Shown piece after piece: positions 15,703-25,538 of a stretch of 26,105 bases of DNA (position 1 is its first letter; every line of letters starts with the position of its first letter). Source of the stretch: JALYXS01 sp051003795. Lineage in GTDB: Bacteria > Acidobacteriota > Terriglobia > Bryobacterales > Bryobacteraceae. Location: contig JBPCKZ010000080.1 in NCBI GenBank assembly GCA_051003795.1, forward strand, positions 1-26,105, read 5' to 3'. The notes under the pieces were generated by a model. That model was not told where the DNA came from, made no database searches, and worked only from the letters and a program-made list of their open reading frames with translations. The translations under genes were made by a program, and so were the position numbers.

Positions 15703-17466
15703 CTAGATTGACGGTTGAAACCGGGCGGCGTTGTCCGGCCCCATGCACTTGTCGAGAATCCGGCGGTTGGTCTTGGAGAGATCGACCAACACCAAACCGT
15801 CCAGCACGTTGGAAAACGAGGCGTCGACATTGAATGCGATTACCCGCCCGCCTAGTTTCAAGTACTGCCGCAGCAGGACCGGCACGCCTCGCGATTCCAG
15901 GTTGCGGATCGGATTGCTCAATTGTTCGATGCCGCCCAGAGCTTCTCCCAGCAATCGAATCTCTTCGAAATGCGTCAGTCGGGTTCGGAACGGATGGCGC
16001 GCCGCGATCAGGCGGTGAAGATCGTCCGAGGGTTGCCGCCATCGCAGGAAACGGACCAGCAGCTCGTTCGAAGCGGCGCAGTATTCTCCGCTGACGCTCA
16101 CGGCCCCAAATAAAATCGGCGCTAGCGGCCGTTTCGCGACGGAGCGCGCGAGCCCTTGCCATAGCAGCAGAAGAGGAGCGTACTCTTTCTGCCTATCGGG
16201 AACGATGAAAGATCTGCCGACTTCGACGGCGGGTCCGATCCGCTTGAAAAATTCCGGAGAATAGCGGAATAGGGTCGATGTATACAGCCCGGGAATACCG
16301 TGGAGAGCAAGAACGTCTTCGGTCCAGGCGAAGCGGTACGAGCCGGCAATTTCCCTTCGCCGTTTGTCCCAAAGAATCAGGTGCTGGTAATAGGGATCGA
16401 ACCGGTCGATGTCGCTCGGTTTCCCCGTGCCTTCGCCGGCGGCGCGGAACGTCCTTTCCCTCAGGCGGCCAATTTCCTCGATCACCGCCGGAATTGCTTC
16501 CCCCTGGGACCGCAATACGGCGTAACAATCGTTCTCCACCACCAACGACTCCGGATTTTGTAAGCGGGAGATCTCCGCTTGCAAACCGTTCGGCGCCTTC
16601 GATAATGGCTGCGACGGAGGATGCCGCCGCAAACCGGTTGTGGACGCCGGAAGACGATGCGCCAAAAAGTAAACGCGCGCTCTGATATAGCGCGTTGCGG
16701 CCTTGGGGTCCCGGTCCAGCTCGCCGGGAAAAATCGGCGATCCGGCGCGAACCTCGAATCGTCGATCGCGCTTGTTCATCAGCTCTCGCGCGAGTCCGGC
16801 GGTTCGCAATCCCGGATGCAGCAATCCGGCGAGTTGAAACATCAAGCTGTTCGATCCCGAGAAGTACACCGGGACAATTGGCGCTTTCGCCGAACGGGCA
16901 ATGCGCGCGGCGGCATCGCTCCACTCGGGATCCAGTATCCGGCCGGCCTGCGGATTCCAGTGAGAAACTTCACCCGCGGGAAAGATCCCCAACAAGCCGC
17001 CGCCTCTGAGCCAAGTCATGGCGACCCTAATGGTCCGGACATTCACTTCGGTTTTGCCGCCGAGCACATCGACCGGAAAACAGCGATGCTGCAATTCCGG
17101 AATCCGGCATAGCAGCGAATTGGCGAGAAGCCGCGAATCCTTTCGCCGGCGTTGCAGTATGCTGTCGAGCATCATGGCATCGAGCAATCCGAAAGGGTGG
17201 TTGGCGACCACCACGACGGGTCCGTCCGCGGGGATCGTTTCCAGATCCGCGCCGGAGATCTCGAGCGTAACGCCAAGCTTACTTAGAATACTGGCGGCCA
17301 GATTTCCGGTCCGCGCTTGCCGGGCGTCGGCGTAGAGGTCGTCGAGCGCTTTCAGTTGCAGGGCCTGCGCGATAAACGCGCGCAAGAGATCGGGCCGGCT
17401 CCCAACCAGCGCCGAAACAAACAGGTTCGCCGTATTCGACGAATCCGATGCCAACTCTTGGAGCAT
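15703..17466 (-). CDS. Two-domain acyltransferase (PlsC-like plus OlsB-like GNAT), ornithine-lipid synthase type
   Basis: A 587-aa protein with two acyltransferase domains. The N-terminal one (about 65-290) is of the 1-acylglycerol-3-phosphate acyltransferase class, with NHPFGLLDAMML (His90, Asp96), then FPVDVLGG and LLGIFPAGEVSHW. The C-terminal one (about 305-500) resembles the hemolysin/OlsB GNAT-like N-acyltransferases (VENDCYAVLRSQ, LRERTFRAAGEG, FDPYYQHLILWDKRRREIAGSYR, VEVGRSFIV). This order is that of OlsF, which makes ornithine lipids by N- and O-acylation. Substrate here is inferred from architecture alone; another amino acid or a regulatory use is possible. No signal peptide; it probably works at the inner membrane surface. 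It is divergent from the HAD-ATPase gene. Confidence 0.8.
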   Translation of the reverse strand: MLQELASDSSNTANLFVSALVGSRPDLLRAFIAQALQLKALDDLYADARQARTGNLAASILSKLGVTLEISGADLETIPADGPVVVVANHPFGLLDAMMLDSILQRRRKDSRLLANSLLCRIPELQHRCFPVDVLGGKTEVNVRTIRVAMTWLRGGGLLGIFPAGEVSHWNPQAGRILDPEWSDAAARIARSAKAPIVPVYFSGSNSLMFQLAGLLHPGLRTAGLARELMNKRDRRFEVRAGSPIFPGELDRDPKAATRYIRARVYFLAHRLPASTTGLRRHPPSQPLSKAPNGLQAEISRLQNPESLVVENDCYAVLRSQGEAIPAVIEEIGRLRERTFRAAGEGTGKPSDIDRFDPYYQHLILWDKRRREIAGSYRFAWTEDVLALHGIPGLYTSTLFRYSPEFFKRIGPAVEVGRSFIVPDRQKEYAPLLLLWQGLARSVAKRPLAPILFGAVSVSGEYCAASNELLVRFLRWRQPSDDLHRLIAARHPFRTRLTHFEEIRLLGEALGGIEQLSNPIRNLESRGVPVLLRQYLKLGGRVIAFNVDASFSNVLDGLVLVDLSKTNRRILDKCMGPDNAARFQPSI

Positions 17467-17593
17467 GTCCTCTGAATACCGCCGGACTCGTTACGTCCCG
17501 ATGAATACGGCAAGAACATTCGAACGATTACGATTTCATCCCTATTCATCGGCTATTCATATTTCTGTAATTTTCACGATCCAGAATGAAGTC

Positions 17594-19309
17594 ATGCGAT
17601 ATTTCGCGCTCGCCACCGATTACGACGGCACCCTGGCGCATAACGGTGTTGTGGACCCCGCCACTATTGCCGCGCTTGAGCGCCTGCGCGAATCCGGCCG
17701 GAAGCTGCTGCTCGTGACGGGCCGCGAACTTGCGGACATTTGCTCAATCTTTCCGCGACTCGATCTGTTCGACCGCGTCGTGGCGGAGAACGGCGCGGTT
17801 CTCTACGATCCCGCGAGCAAGCAAGAAAAACTGCTGGCCGCCGCGCCATCGGAAACGCTCATAACGGCTCTCAGGCAAGCGCGCGTGTCTCCCCTACAAA
17901 TCGGGCAGGTGATTATGGCCACTTGGGAATCGCAAAGCCCGGTAATTTTGAAAGTGATCCAGTCATTAGGCCTCGAAGTCCAACTTATCTTCAATAAAGG
18001 CGCGGTGATGGTAGTTCCCGCCGGCGTGAATAAAGCCACCGGAGTCGAAACGGCGCTCACCGAACTTGGCCTCTCCTCCCACAACACAGTTGCCGTTGGA
18101 GACGCCTAAAACGACCATGCATTTCTCAGTTCATGCGAGTGCGCGGCCGCCGTGTCCGACGCGCTTCCCGCGTTGAAGGAACGAGCCGACATCGTGACCT
18201 TGGGCGGCTACGGGGCGGGTGTTGCCGAACTGATCGATTCCCTGATCGCGGACGACCTTCAGAACGCTGCTCCTCGACTCGCGCGCCACGACATCCCGCT
18301 CGGGAAGGGCCCAGGCGGCTCCGAGGTCAGGCTGCCCGCGTACGGCACGAACGCTCTGGTCGCGGGAGCGTCGGGCAGCGGCAAATCGACGCTGACCACC
18401 GGGTTTATCGAGCGGCTTATCGAAGCCGGGTATCAGGTCTGCGTAATCGATCCGGAGGGAGATTACCAAACATTGGCCGGGGCCGCCATGCTGGGCGATG
18501 GCGAGCGCGCGCCGTCGGTGGACGAGGTGTTGAGCATCCTCGAAAAACCGGGCCAAAGCGTGGTATTGAATCTGATCGCCCTGCCTTATAACGACCGGCG
18601 CCCGTCATTTTTCAAGAGCCTGTTGCCGCGCTTGCAGGAACTTCGGTCTCGAACGGGACGGCCGCATTGGATCGTGGTCGATGAGGCGCACCACCTGCTG
18701 CCCGCTTCGGAGGGACCTTCGGGACTCGTGCTCCCGCAACACCTCACCGGCATGATGCTGATTACCGTCGATCCCGAGCACATCCTGCCCTCGATCCTGC
18801 CCGAGGTCGATACGTTGATCGCCGTGGGGGAAGATATTGGAAAGAGCGTGCGCAGTTTTTGCGAGCGATCCGGAGAGCAGGCGTGCCCCGCGTATCCGGG
18901 TCCGCAGGAACGGGGCCATGCAGTTTTTTGGTCGCGTACGGGAGGCCGGGCGCCGGTTGAATTCCAGGTTTCCGCATGCCGCACGGAACGCGTGCGCCAC
19001 AGCCGCAAATACGCTTCGGGCCAACTGGAACCGGAGTTGAGTTTCTACTTCCGTGGGCGGGACGGCAAGCTGAAGCTGCGCGCTCAAAATCTGGCCTTGT
19101 TCCTTCAGATGGCCGATGGCGTCGACGACGAGACGTGGCTCTTTCATCTGCGCGAGGGCGGGTACTCGCGATGGTTTCGCGACGCCATCATGAGCGACGA
19201 GCTTGCCTCCGAAGCCGAATCCGTCGAACGCGACAAATCGCTATCGCCGCGCGAGAGCCGCGAAAAGATTCAGGAGGCGATCGAGCAGCGTTTCACTCTG
19301 CCCGCCTGA
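17594..19309 (+). pseudogene. HAD phosphatase fused to HerA/DUF87-type ATPase, split by in-frame TAA
   Basis: One reading frame from the ATG at 17594 to the TGA at 19309 is interrupted once, by TAA at 18107-18109. Before it lies a Cof-like HAD hydrolase: DYDGT with nucleophile Asp9, the TGRE motif, the AENGAV block and GDA. After it the same frame resumes with NDHAFLSS, completing HAD motif IV (GDA-x-ND), the missing residue probably being Glu (GAA to TAA). It continues into a HerA/DUF87-like ATPase with Walker A GASGSGKS (258-265) and Walker B WIVVDEAHH (Asp363, Glu364). The whole would be about 571 aa. The first half lacks the second motif IV Asp and the last HAD strands. The second half could restart at GTG 18152 as a lone ATPase. 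The role of this fusion is not known to me. Confidence 0.8.
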
Positions 19310-19490
19310 GGACCGGCTCTTCGACGGAATCCGTGTCGAGCAATAAGCGTTCCGCATGAAACCAGTCTTCGCCGGGAGAACCGAAGGGGCATCCTCGTTC
19401 CCGCCAAAGCGTAAAGGCCAGCTCGGCGACTTCGTTGTTGGCAACCGGCTCTCTAGCTTCTAAATCGCGAATTTCCATGTGTTGCGTCAT
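19293..19490 (-). CDS. Small DUF2934 protein
   Basis: A 65-aa protein with a DUF2934 signature: NNEVAELAFTLWRERGCP, then a G-x-x-x-E-D-W-F-x-A-E segment (usual form R-A-Y-x-L-W-E-x-x-G-x-P-x-G-x-x-x-x-H-W-x-x-A-E). The function of DUF2934 is unknown. The first Met (19490) or the Met at 19478 could start it. Its end overlaps the C-terminus of the HAD-ATPase gene on the other strand by 17 nt. No membrane segment. Confidence 0.75.
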   Translation of the reverse strand: MTQHMEIRDLEAREPVANNEVAELAFTLWRERGCPFGSPGEDWFHAERLLLDTDSVEEPVLRRAE

Positions 19491-19608
19491 GCCGCCGATT
19501 CTACGGCGGGATTGTGAAGTTGTATTGAATTCCGCGTGAATTTGCAGCCGCCATTTTTCATATTTTTTTCATCCGGTTGAAATGAGGGCCTGCTTTGATG
19601 GTTGAACC

Positions 19609-22600
19609 ATGCGAATGAAATGGAAGAGCGTCCTTCTGGCGTGTGTCGTCTGCCTGCCGGGAATCGCTTTCGGCCAGGGAACTGGAACCAGCTTGACCGG
19701 ATTAATCGCGGACGCGTCGGGAGCAAACGTACCGTCGGCTCCGGTGTCGGCGCGCAATGCCGCCGCGAACGTCACATTCCAGAGCCGGTCGGACGGCTCC
19801 GGTTACTACCACTTCGCCAGTCTGCCGGTCGGCGATTATGAGTTATCCGTCGACCAGCCTGGATTCGCGAAAGTCACGCGCCATCTGCACGTGGATACCG
19901 CGGAACGCGCGCGCCTGGATTTCACGCTTTCGGTCGCCGGCTCCGTCCAGACAGTCGAAGTGAGTGCCACGAGGACGGATCTCTCGCCCGACGATTCTTC
20001 GATCGGCACCACCATTAGCAATACCGAAGTCCAGTCCATGCCGCTATACCTGCGGCAGTGGGACGACCTGATCCGGCTGGTGCCAGGCGTACAGGCCAAC
20101 CGCTACACCGATCAAAGCGGCGCGACCAGTGCTGGGAGAACGGGCGGATTCAACATCCACGGGGTCCACTCGCTGCAGAACAACTTCGTTCTCGACGGGA
20201 TCGACAATAACTCGATATCCGAAAACGTTCAGGAGCTGACCACGGAGGTGGCTCGCCCGTCGGTGGATACGATTCAGGAATTCCGCGTGATCACGAACCC
20301 GTACGCGGCGGAGTTTGGCCGCTCGCCGGGCGCAACCGTCGCGGTGACAACGAAGGGCGGAGCGAATAACTTTCACGGTCTCGGGTATGAGTACCTTCGC
20401 AATCGCGTCTTTGACGCCAACGATTTCTTTTCCAACCGCAGCGGCTTACAAGCCGCAGAACGCGCAGAATCAGTTTGGCGGAAACCTGGGCGGCCCCATT
20501 GTGAAGGACAAGCTCTTCTGGTTCTTCGATTACGAAGGCACTCGAATTCGCCGGGGAGTTTCGCGCATTGCCACCGTGCCGCTGCCGAACGAGCGCATGG
20601 GCGATTTCAGCGCCGCGGCCGGCGCGGCGGCGGGAGTGAAATATCCCGCGATCTACGACCCCACCACCGGGCAGCCTTTTGCCGACAATCGGATTCCGGC
20701 GAATCGCATCGATCCTTTCGCGGCTAAGATCATGAGCCTATTTCCCCAGCCCAATCTGCCGGGCCAGTTGAATAACTTCGCTCGCAACGCGGGATTGTCC
20801 GACGACAACGATAATTACGACGGGCGCGCCGACTATGACCCGACTTCGCGCGATCTGCTTTTTGTGCGGTACTCCTATTCGAACCGCTCCCGCTTTATCC
20901 CGGGCTTTTTCGGCGGCATCGCCGATGGCACTTCGACATCCGCGTGGGGAAGGCAGATACTCAAGGCTCACAGTGCCGTCGCCGGCTGGACGCGCTCCTT
21001 CAGTCCCCGACTCACCAATGAGTTCCGCGCGGGTTACGAGCGCAACTACTCGCAGGCGGAACAGGACCCGTTCGGTAAAAACGTCACGAGCGATTACGTG
21101 CCCGGCGTGCCAAACAACCCGGCAATCAACGGAGGCGTCTCGCTCACGCAATTCGCCAACTTCACGTTCATCGGTTCGCCCGATTTCCTTCCGAAATCGC
21201 AGACCACACAGCAGTTTCAATGGCTGGATACGATTTCTTTGACGGTCGGCTCGCACTCGGTCAAGTTCGGCGTGGATTGGCGGGCGCCCTTGCGCAACAT
21301 CTTCCAGGATGAGCCGGGAACCCGCGGATCGCTCGGCTTCGACCGCATTTTCACATGCCAACGCGGAACCAATGGGCAGTGCGTCGGGAACACCGGCTTA
21401 TCTTATGCCGACGGTCTGCTGGGCTACGTGAAAAGCGCGCAGCTGACCAATGTTTTTTTTGTCGACCAGCGCCTTCGGATGCTTTCGGGATTCGCGCAGG
21501 ACGATTGGAAGGTCACCCAGCATCTCACGCTCAACCTGGGGCTGCGGTACGATTATTCGCCTTCCGCGATAGAAGGCCGCAACCGTCTGGCCAACTTCAA
21601 TCCGGCGGGTGCCGGCAGCCTGGTCTTTGCGTCCGACGGCTCGCTCGATAAGCGGGCGCTTGTGAACAGCAACACGAACAACTGGGGTCCGCGCATCGGT
21701 TTTGCCTACAGCCCGCTTCCGAAGACAGTGGTTCGCGGCGGCTATGGCATCTTCTACACCATTTTTGAAAGGTTTGGCAGTGAGAACCAGCTATCGCTGA
21801 ACCCTCCCTATCTGATCAACAACACACCGGCCGTGCCATCGAACGCCACGGCTCCCGTATTCTTCTTGAAGAACGGCTTTCCAGCCAACTTCCTCGATCC
21901 GGCGGCTCTTAATCTTAAGCTGGTCCGCATCCGCGCGGTGAACCCGAATCTGCCCACGCCCTCGGTGCAGCAGTGGAGCTTCGGCGTTCAGCGAGAGCTT
22001 TCGAGCGGTCTCACGGCCGAGGTGAACTACGTCGGAACCAAATCGACTCACCTGGATGTACTCTCGGATCTGAACCAGCCCATCAACGGGATTCAGCGGT
22101 ATCCGAATTTTGGGTACATCGAGTATCTGAACGCCATCGGCAACGGCGCCTATCATGGGCTCGAAGCGTCGCTTCATCAGCGTCTGCGAAGCGGCTTGGA
22201 ATTGCGTCTGGCTTACACCTGGTCGAAGAGCATCGACAACACACCCGAGGAACTGTCGTCCAATTCCGGATCGGCGCCAAACGGTTTAAACTACGCCGCG
22301 TGGCGCGGTCCGAGCGATTTCGACATTCCACAGCGGCTGGTTGCGAGTTACGTCTACGCTTTCCCGGCGGGCCGCGGTTACCATTCATTTTCAAGCGGAT
22401 GACAATCCTATCTGCTGGGGAATTGGAACCTTTCGGGCGTGTATACGTTCGCGAGCGGCCGGCCATTTACGGTAAATTCCGGAAGCAGCCTGGCGAACGC
22501 GCTCGATCCGTACGGGGCAGTGACGGCGGTTCCGAATGTCATCGGCAAACCGCGCATCGTGGGCACCGTGGGCTGTTGGTTTTACGCTTCGCAAAACGCG

Positions 22601-22900
22601 GCCTGCCCCGCCTCCGGTCTTTCGGATGCCTTCCAGCTTCAGTCGCCGGGACAGTTCGGCAATGCCGGACGCAACATCCTGCGCGGGCCCCACACCAATG
22701 TCTTCGACCTATCTCTACTCAAAGATTTCCGGATTACGGAAGCGGTCAACCTGCAGTTCCGTTGGGAAATCTTCAACCTGACTAATACAAAGCTGCTGAG
22801 CGTGCCCAATAACAATTTCAGCAGTTCGGCGGCGGGAAGTATAACGAGCCTTTCGGGCGATCCCCGGGTGATGCAGTTTGCCTTGCGGCTCTCGTTCTAA
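19609..22900 (+). pseudogene. Oar-like TonB-dependent receptor with carboxypeptidase-regulatory domain, broken by frameshift and TGA
   Basis: About 1,096 codons if repaired, the usual size for this outer-membrane family. In order: a signal peptide (WKSVLLACVVCLPGIAFGQ), a CarboxypepD_reg beta-sandwich (TSLTGLIADASGANVPSAPV through LDFTLSVAGSVQTVEVSA), a TonB plug (NFVLDGIDNNS, EFRVITNPYAAEFGRSPGA) and a barrel ending in SGDPRVMQFALRLSF. Near 20440 one extra base shifts the frame: repaired, it reads SNR then AAYKPQNAQNQFGGNLGG. At 22400-22402 a TGA interrupts HSFSSG and QSYLLGNWNLSGVYTF in one frame. Receptors of this kind import oligosaccharides or other large ligands; the ligand here is unknown. 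As written, no full barrel could be made. Confidence 0.85.
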
Positions 22901-23074
22901 GCGCGTCCCAATCGAGCGATAAGGACAAGTACCAAACGGGCATTAAGCGCGCGGGACCCGAGGATTGCCAAAGTGGATATCGTCAAAGACGGCATCTCGG
23001 AACGCGATCACTACTACGTGCGGCTACAGAATTCGTCCCGCCAGGTTCAGTTCGGATTGAAGCGGTATTATTAA
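22901..23074 (+). pseudogene. Possible leftover of a receptor C-terminus
   Basis: The frame directly after the first receptor's stop stays open for 57 codons and ends at TAA 23072-23074. Its last residues, SSRQVQFGLKRYY, resemble the final beta-strand of TonB-dependent receptors (alternating R-x-x-Q-F-x-L-K with a terminal aromatic). The preceding RDPRIAKVDIVKDG is unlike the neighbouring receptor. It may be a fragment of another receptor left by deletion. Low confidence; it could also be non-coding. Confidence 0.3.
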
Positions 23075-23077
23075 CCG

Positions 23078-23563
23078 ATGCGGCTTCGTATATCCGCGCT
23101 TGCGATCGCGACGCCAGTTTTCGGCCTGCTATGTACTCTGGCACCCGCGCAAGACCGGGAGAAGTATATGGAATTGGGCCGGCAAGCCAGCAAAGCCCAA
23201 AATTTCAGCGAGGCGGAGAAACAGTTCAACGCGGCAATTCGCGAAGCGAAGCACTCCGGCGGCGAGCTTCAATTGGCAGAAAGCCTGGACGGCCTCGCCT
23301 CGGTATACCGGGACTGGAAGAAATATTCCCGGAGCGAAGCGCTTTACAAAAAATCGCTCCATATTCGAGAAACAATTCTGGGGCCGTGGCATCCGAACAT
23401 TGCGCAGAACCTGGATAATCTCGCCGATACGCTCGACCTACGGGGGAAACACGAACAAGCCGAGCCACTTCACAAACGCGCCCGCGCGATCCGGGAACAA
23501 GCCGTCGCGACTCATCCGGACGTTTATGTGGACGGCGTTGCGAAGCCAGTGCTTCCGAAGTAA
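23078..23563 (+). CDS. Secreted tetratricopeptide-repeat protein
   Basis: A 161-aa protein with a signal peptide (RISALAIATPVFGLLCTLAPAQ) and three TPR-like units: EKYMELGRQASKAQNFSEAEKQF, LAESLDGLASVYRDWKKYSRSEALYKKSL, and NIAQNLDNLADTLDLRGKHEQAEPLHKRA. The last two have the kinesin-light-chain/NB-ARC-associated TPR_12 look (H-P-x-I-A-x-x-L-x-N-L-A). Such proteins serve as periplasmic scaffolds; the partner is unknown. It lies between the two broken receptors and is itself intact. Confidence 0.8.
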   Translation: MRLRISALAIATPVFGLLCTLAPAQDREKYMELGRQASKAQNFSEAEKQFNAAIREAKHSGGELQLAESLDGLASVYRDWKKYSRSEALYKKSLHIRETILGPWHPNIAQNLDNLADTLDLRGKHEQAEPLHKRARAIREQAVATHPDVYVDGVAKPVLPK

Positions 23564-23606
23564 ATCGCCGATGCGGTTGCGATAAGATTCGCGACTGGAG
23601 ATCAGG

Positions 23607-25525
23607 ATGGTGCGCCCGCATGCAGACCCCGCTCAGCCCCGCCCCGACCATCTGAAAGGCCTCGCCTACGCGGCGCTCCGACTGGTTGTTTTCGTGTCGG
23701 CGCCCGCCTTCGCCCAACTGGAAGCGACAATAGCCGGCGTTCTTGCCGATCCCTCCGGAGCCGGCGTGGCGGGCGCCAGCCTGACCCTGACGAACCAGGA
23801 CACCGGCGTTGCCGTAATGACGGCGCAATCCGGCTCCAGCGGGAATTTCTCGTTTCAGGCCGTCCCGGCGCCGGGCACCTACACCATTTCCGTTCAGGCC
23901 GATGGTTTCGCGCGGCTCGGACAGAAGGACATTGTCGTCACGGCGGGGGAGAGAAGGTCGGTCGGCACGCTCACTCTCGTTGTCGGCAGTATTACCGACT
24001 CAGTCACCGTGCAAGCCGATGTGACTCCCGTTCAAACCCAGAGCGCGGAACGTTCGGGCGACCTCGACAGACACGAAATCCAGGCCCTCCTCGCCCGCGG
24101 ATTGAACTATGGCGGGCTGCTGAGGAGTCTTCCCGGAATTTCGGGAGGCGCCGACCCGAATGGCCCGGAGGAAACACCACGGAGTATCAGAATATAAACG
24201 GAACGCGCGCCAGCGTAACAATTCCAAGCATCGATGGAGTCAATGCCGCGGATGCCTCCAGCCAGGGTCAGCTTTACGGGGCTGCGGCGACGGATTCGCT
24301 AACCGAAATCAACGTTAAGACTTCCAACTATCAGGCCGAATACGGCGGCAGCGCCGGAGCCGTCATCAATCTGGTGACCAGATCGGGCACGAAACAGTTT
24401 CACGGGGATATGTATGCCTATCTTCGCAACGAGGATCTGAACGCGAACGACTACTTCAATAATCTCAACGGCCTCCGGAGGCCGACTTATAGATACGTTA
24501 TTGGCGGTGTCGGCATCGGCGGCCCCGTCTTTATCCCGGGGAAATTCAATACCGACAAGAACAGGGTGTTTTTCTTCTTCAACGATCAATACGCTTACCA
24601 GGGTATTCCGGGCGCCGTGCAACAAGTCACCGTCCCAACGGCTCTCGAACGCATGGGAAACTTCTCTCGGAGTGTTACCGTCGGCGGAGCCCCGATTCCG
24701 ATCGATATGCCGGGCACGAAAACCCAATTTCCGGGTAACGTCATTCCCCCGAGCCAGCTTAGCGCGTTAGGGGTTGGCCTTCTCAACGTCTTCCCACTGC
24801 CCAACTTTAATAACAAGGCCGTCAGCGGCGGTAACTACAATTACCTGTATCAGAACACTCCTAACACCCGCAGAGAAGAGTATACGTACAGATTGGACTT
24901 TCAATTAACAGACAAGCTTCGGATGTACGGACGCAACAATCAAATCAATAACAGCCAGAAAGGCTATTCGATCGGCGTCCTTCCCGGGCCGCCCTGGGGA
25001 TTGGTCGAGGGCTTTTACAATAGCCGGAGCAAAACTCCTTCCGTCAACTTTGTATACGCGATCACTTCGACATTGATTAACGAAACGACTTTCGGCATTA
25101 ACCACTGGGACGAACCTGGCGGCCCGCTGAATCAAACGCAGTTGGCCAAGGCCCAGCGCTCGACTTATGGCGTCCAGGGACTGGGGCAATGGTATCCGAC
25201 GGCAAATGCATACAATTACCTGCCGATCATGAGCTTTTCCGATGTTCCCTCCGCGGCTGGATTTTCCTACGACTCCCGCACTCCGATCGATGGCGCGACC
25301 ACGATATTCACGATCGCCGACAACCTCACGAAGGCCTACGGCAACCACACGATTAAGGCCGGACTGGCTATTACGCGCAGCCGCGGATGGAAGGGCAATC
25401 AGGGGTCGGCATTTTCAGGTAACTTCGCGTTTGGCAAGGATGTGAACAACCCGCTCGATACGGGCTAAGGCTATTCGAACGCACTGCTTGGGATTTACGA
25501 CACGTACACGGAAAGTTCGGTAGTG
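23607..25525 (+). pseudogene. Second Oar-like TonB-dependent receptor, frameshifted, with TAA and truncated
   Basis: Starts at ATG 23607 behind a GGAG 6 nt upstream. A long n-region leads to a signal peptide ending in VFVSAPAFAQ, followed by a CarboxypepD_reg domain (ATIAGVLADPSGAGVAGASL to GSITDSVTVQ) and the plug. The frame then changes near 24164-24172: loss of one base turns what should read GPGGNTTEYQNINGTR into GPEETPRSIRI and a stop. The barrel half continues in the other frame (SIDGVNAADASSQG, NYQAEYGGSAGAVINLVTRSG, RNNQINNSQKG) until TAA at 25466-25468 in DTG-x-GYSNALLG, where the family has Tyr. It stays recognisable to YTESS (about 25518) and then ends; roughly the last 450 residues expected are missing. 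Confidence 0.85.
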
Positions 25526-25538
25526 GCTCAGTTTGAAT

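Noticed and set aside
15491..15706. 71-aa plus-strand frame across the DUF885 start and following gap
   Set aside because: Mostly antisense to the DUF885 signal peptide, no domain, no ribosome binding site.
17540..17570. Two copies of CTATTCAT three bases apart in the gap before the HAD-ATPase gene
   Set aside because: Too short and too AT-simple to call an operator without conservation.
18107..18109. Programmed readthrough or recoding at the TAA
   Set aside because: TAA is not a known selenocysteine or pyrrolysine codon and no special downstream structure was seen; a nonsense mutation or error is simpler.
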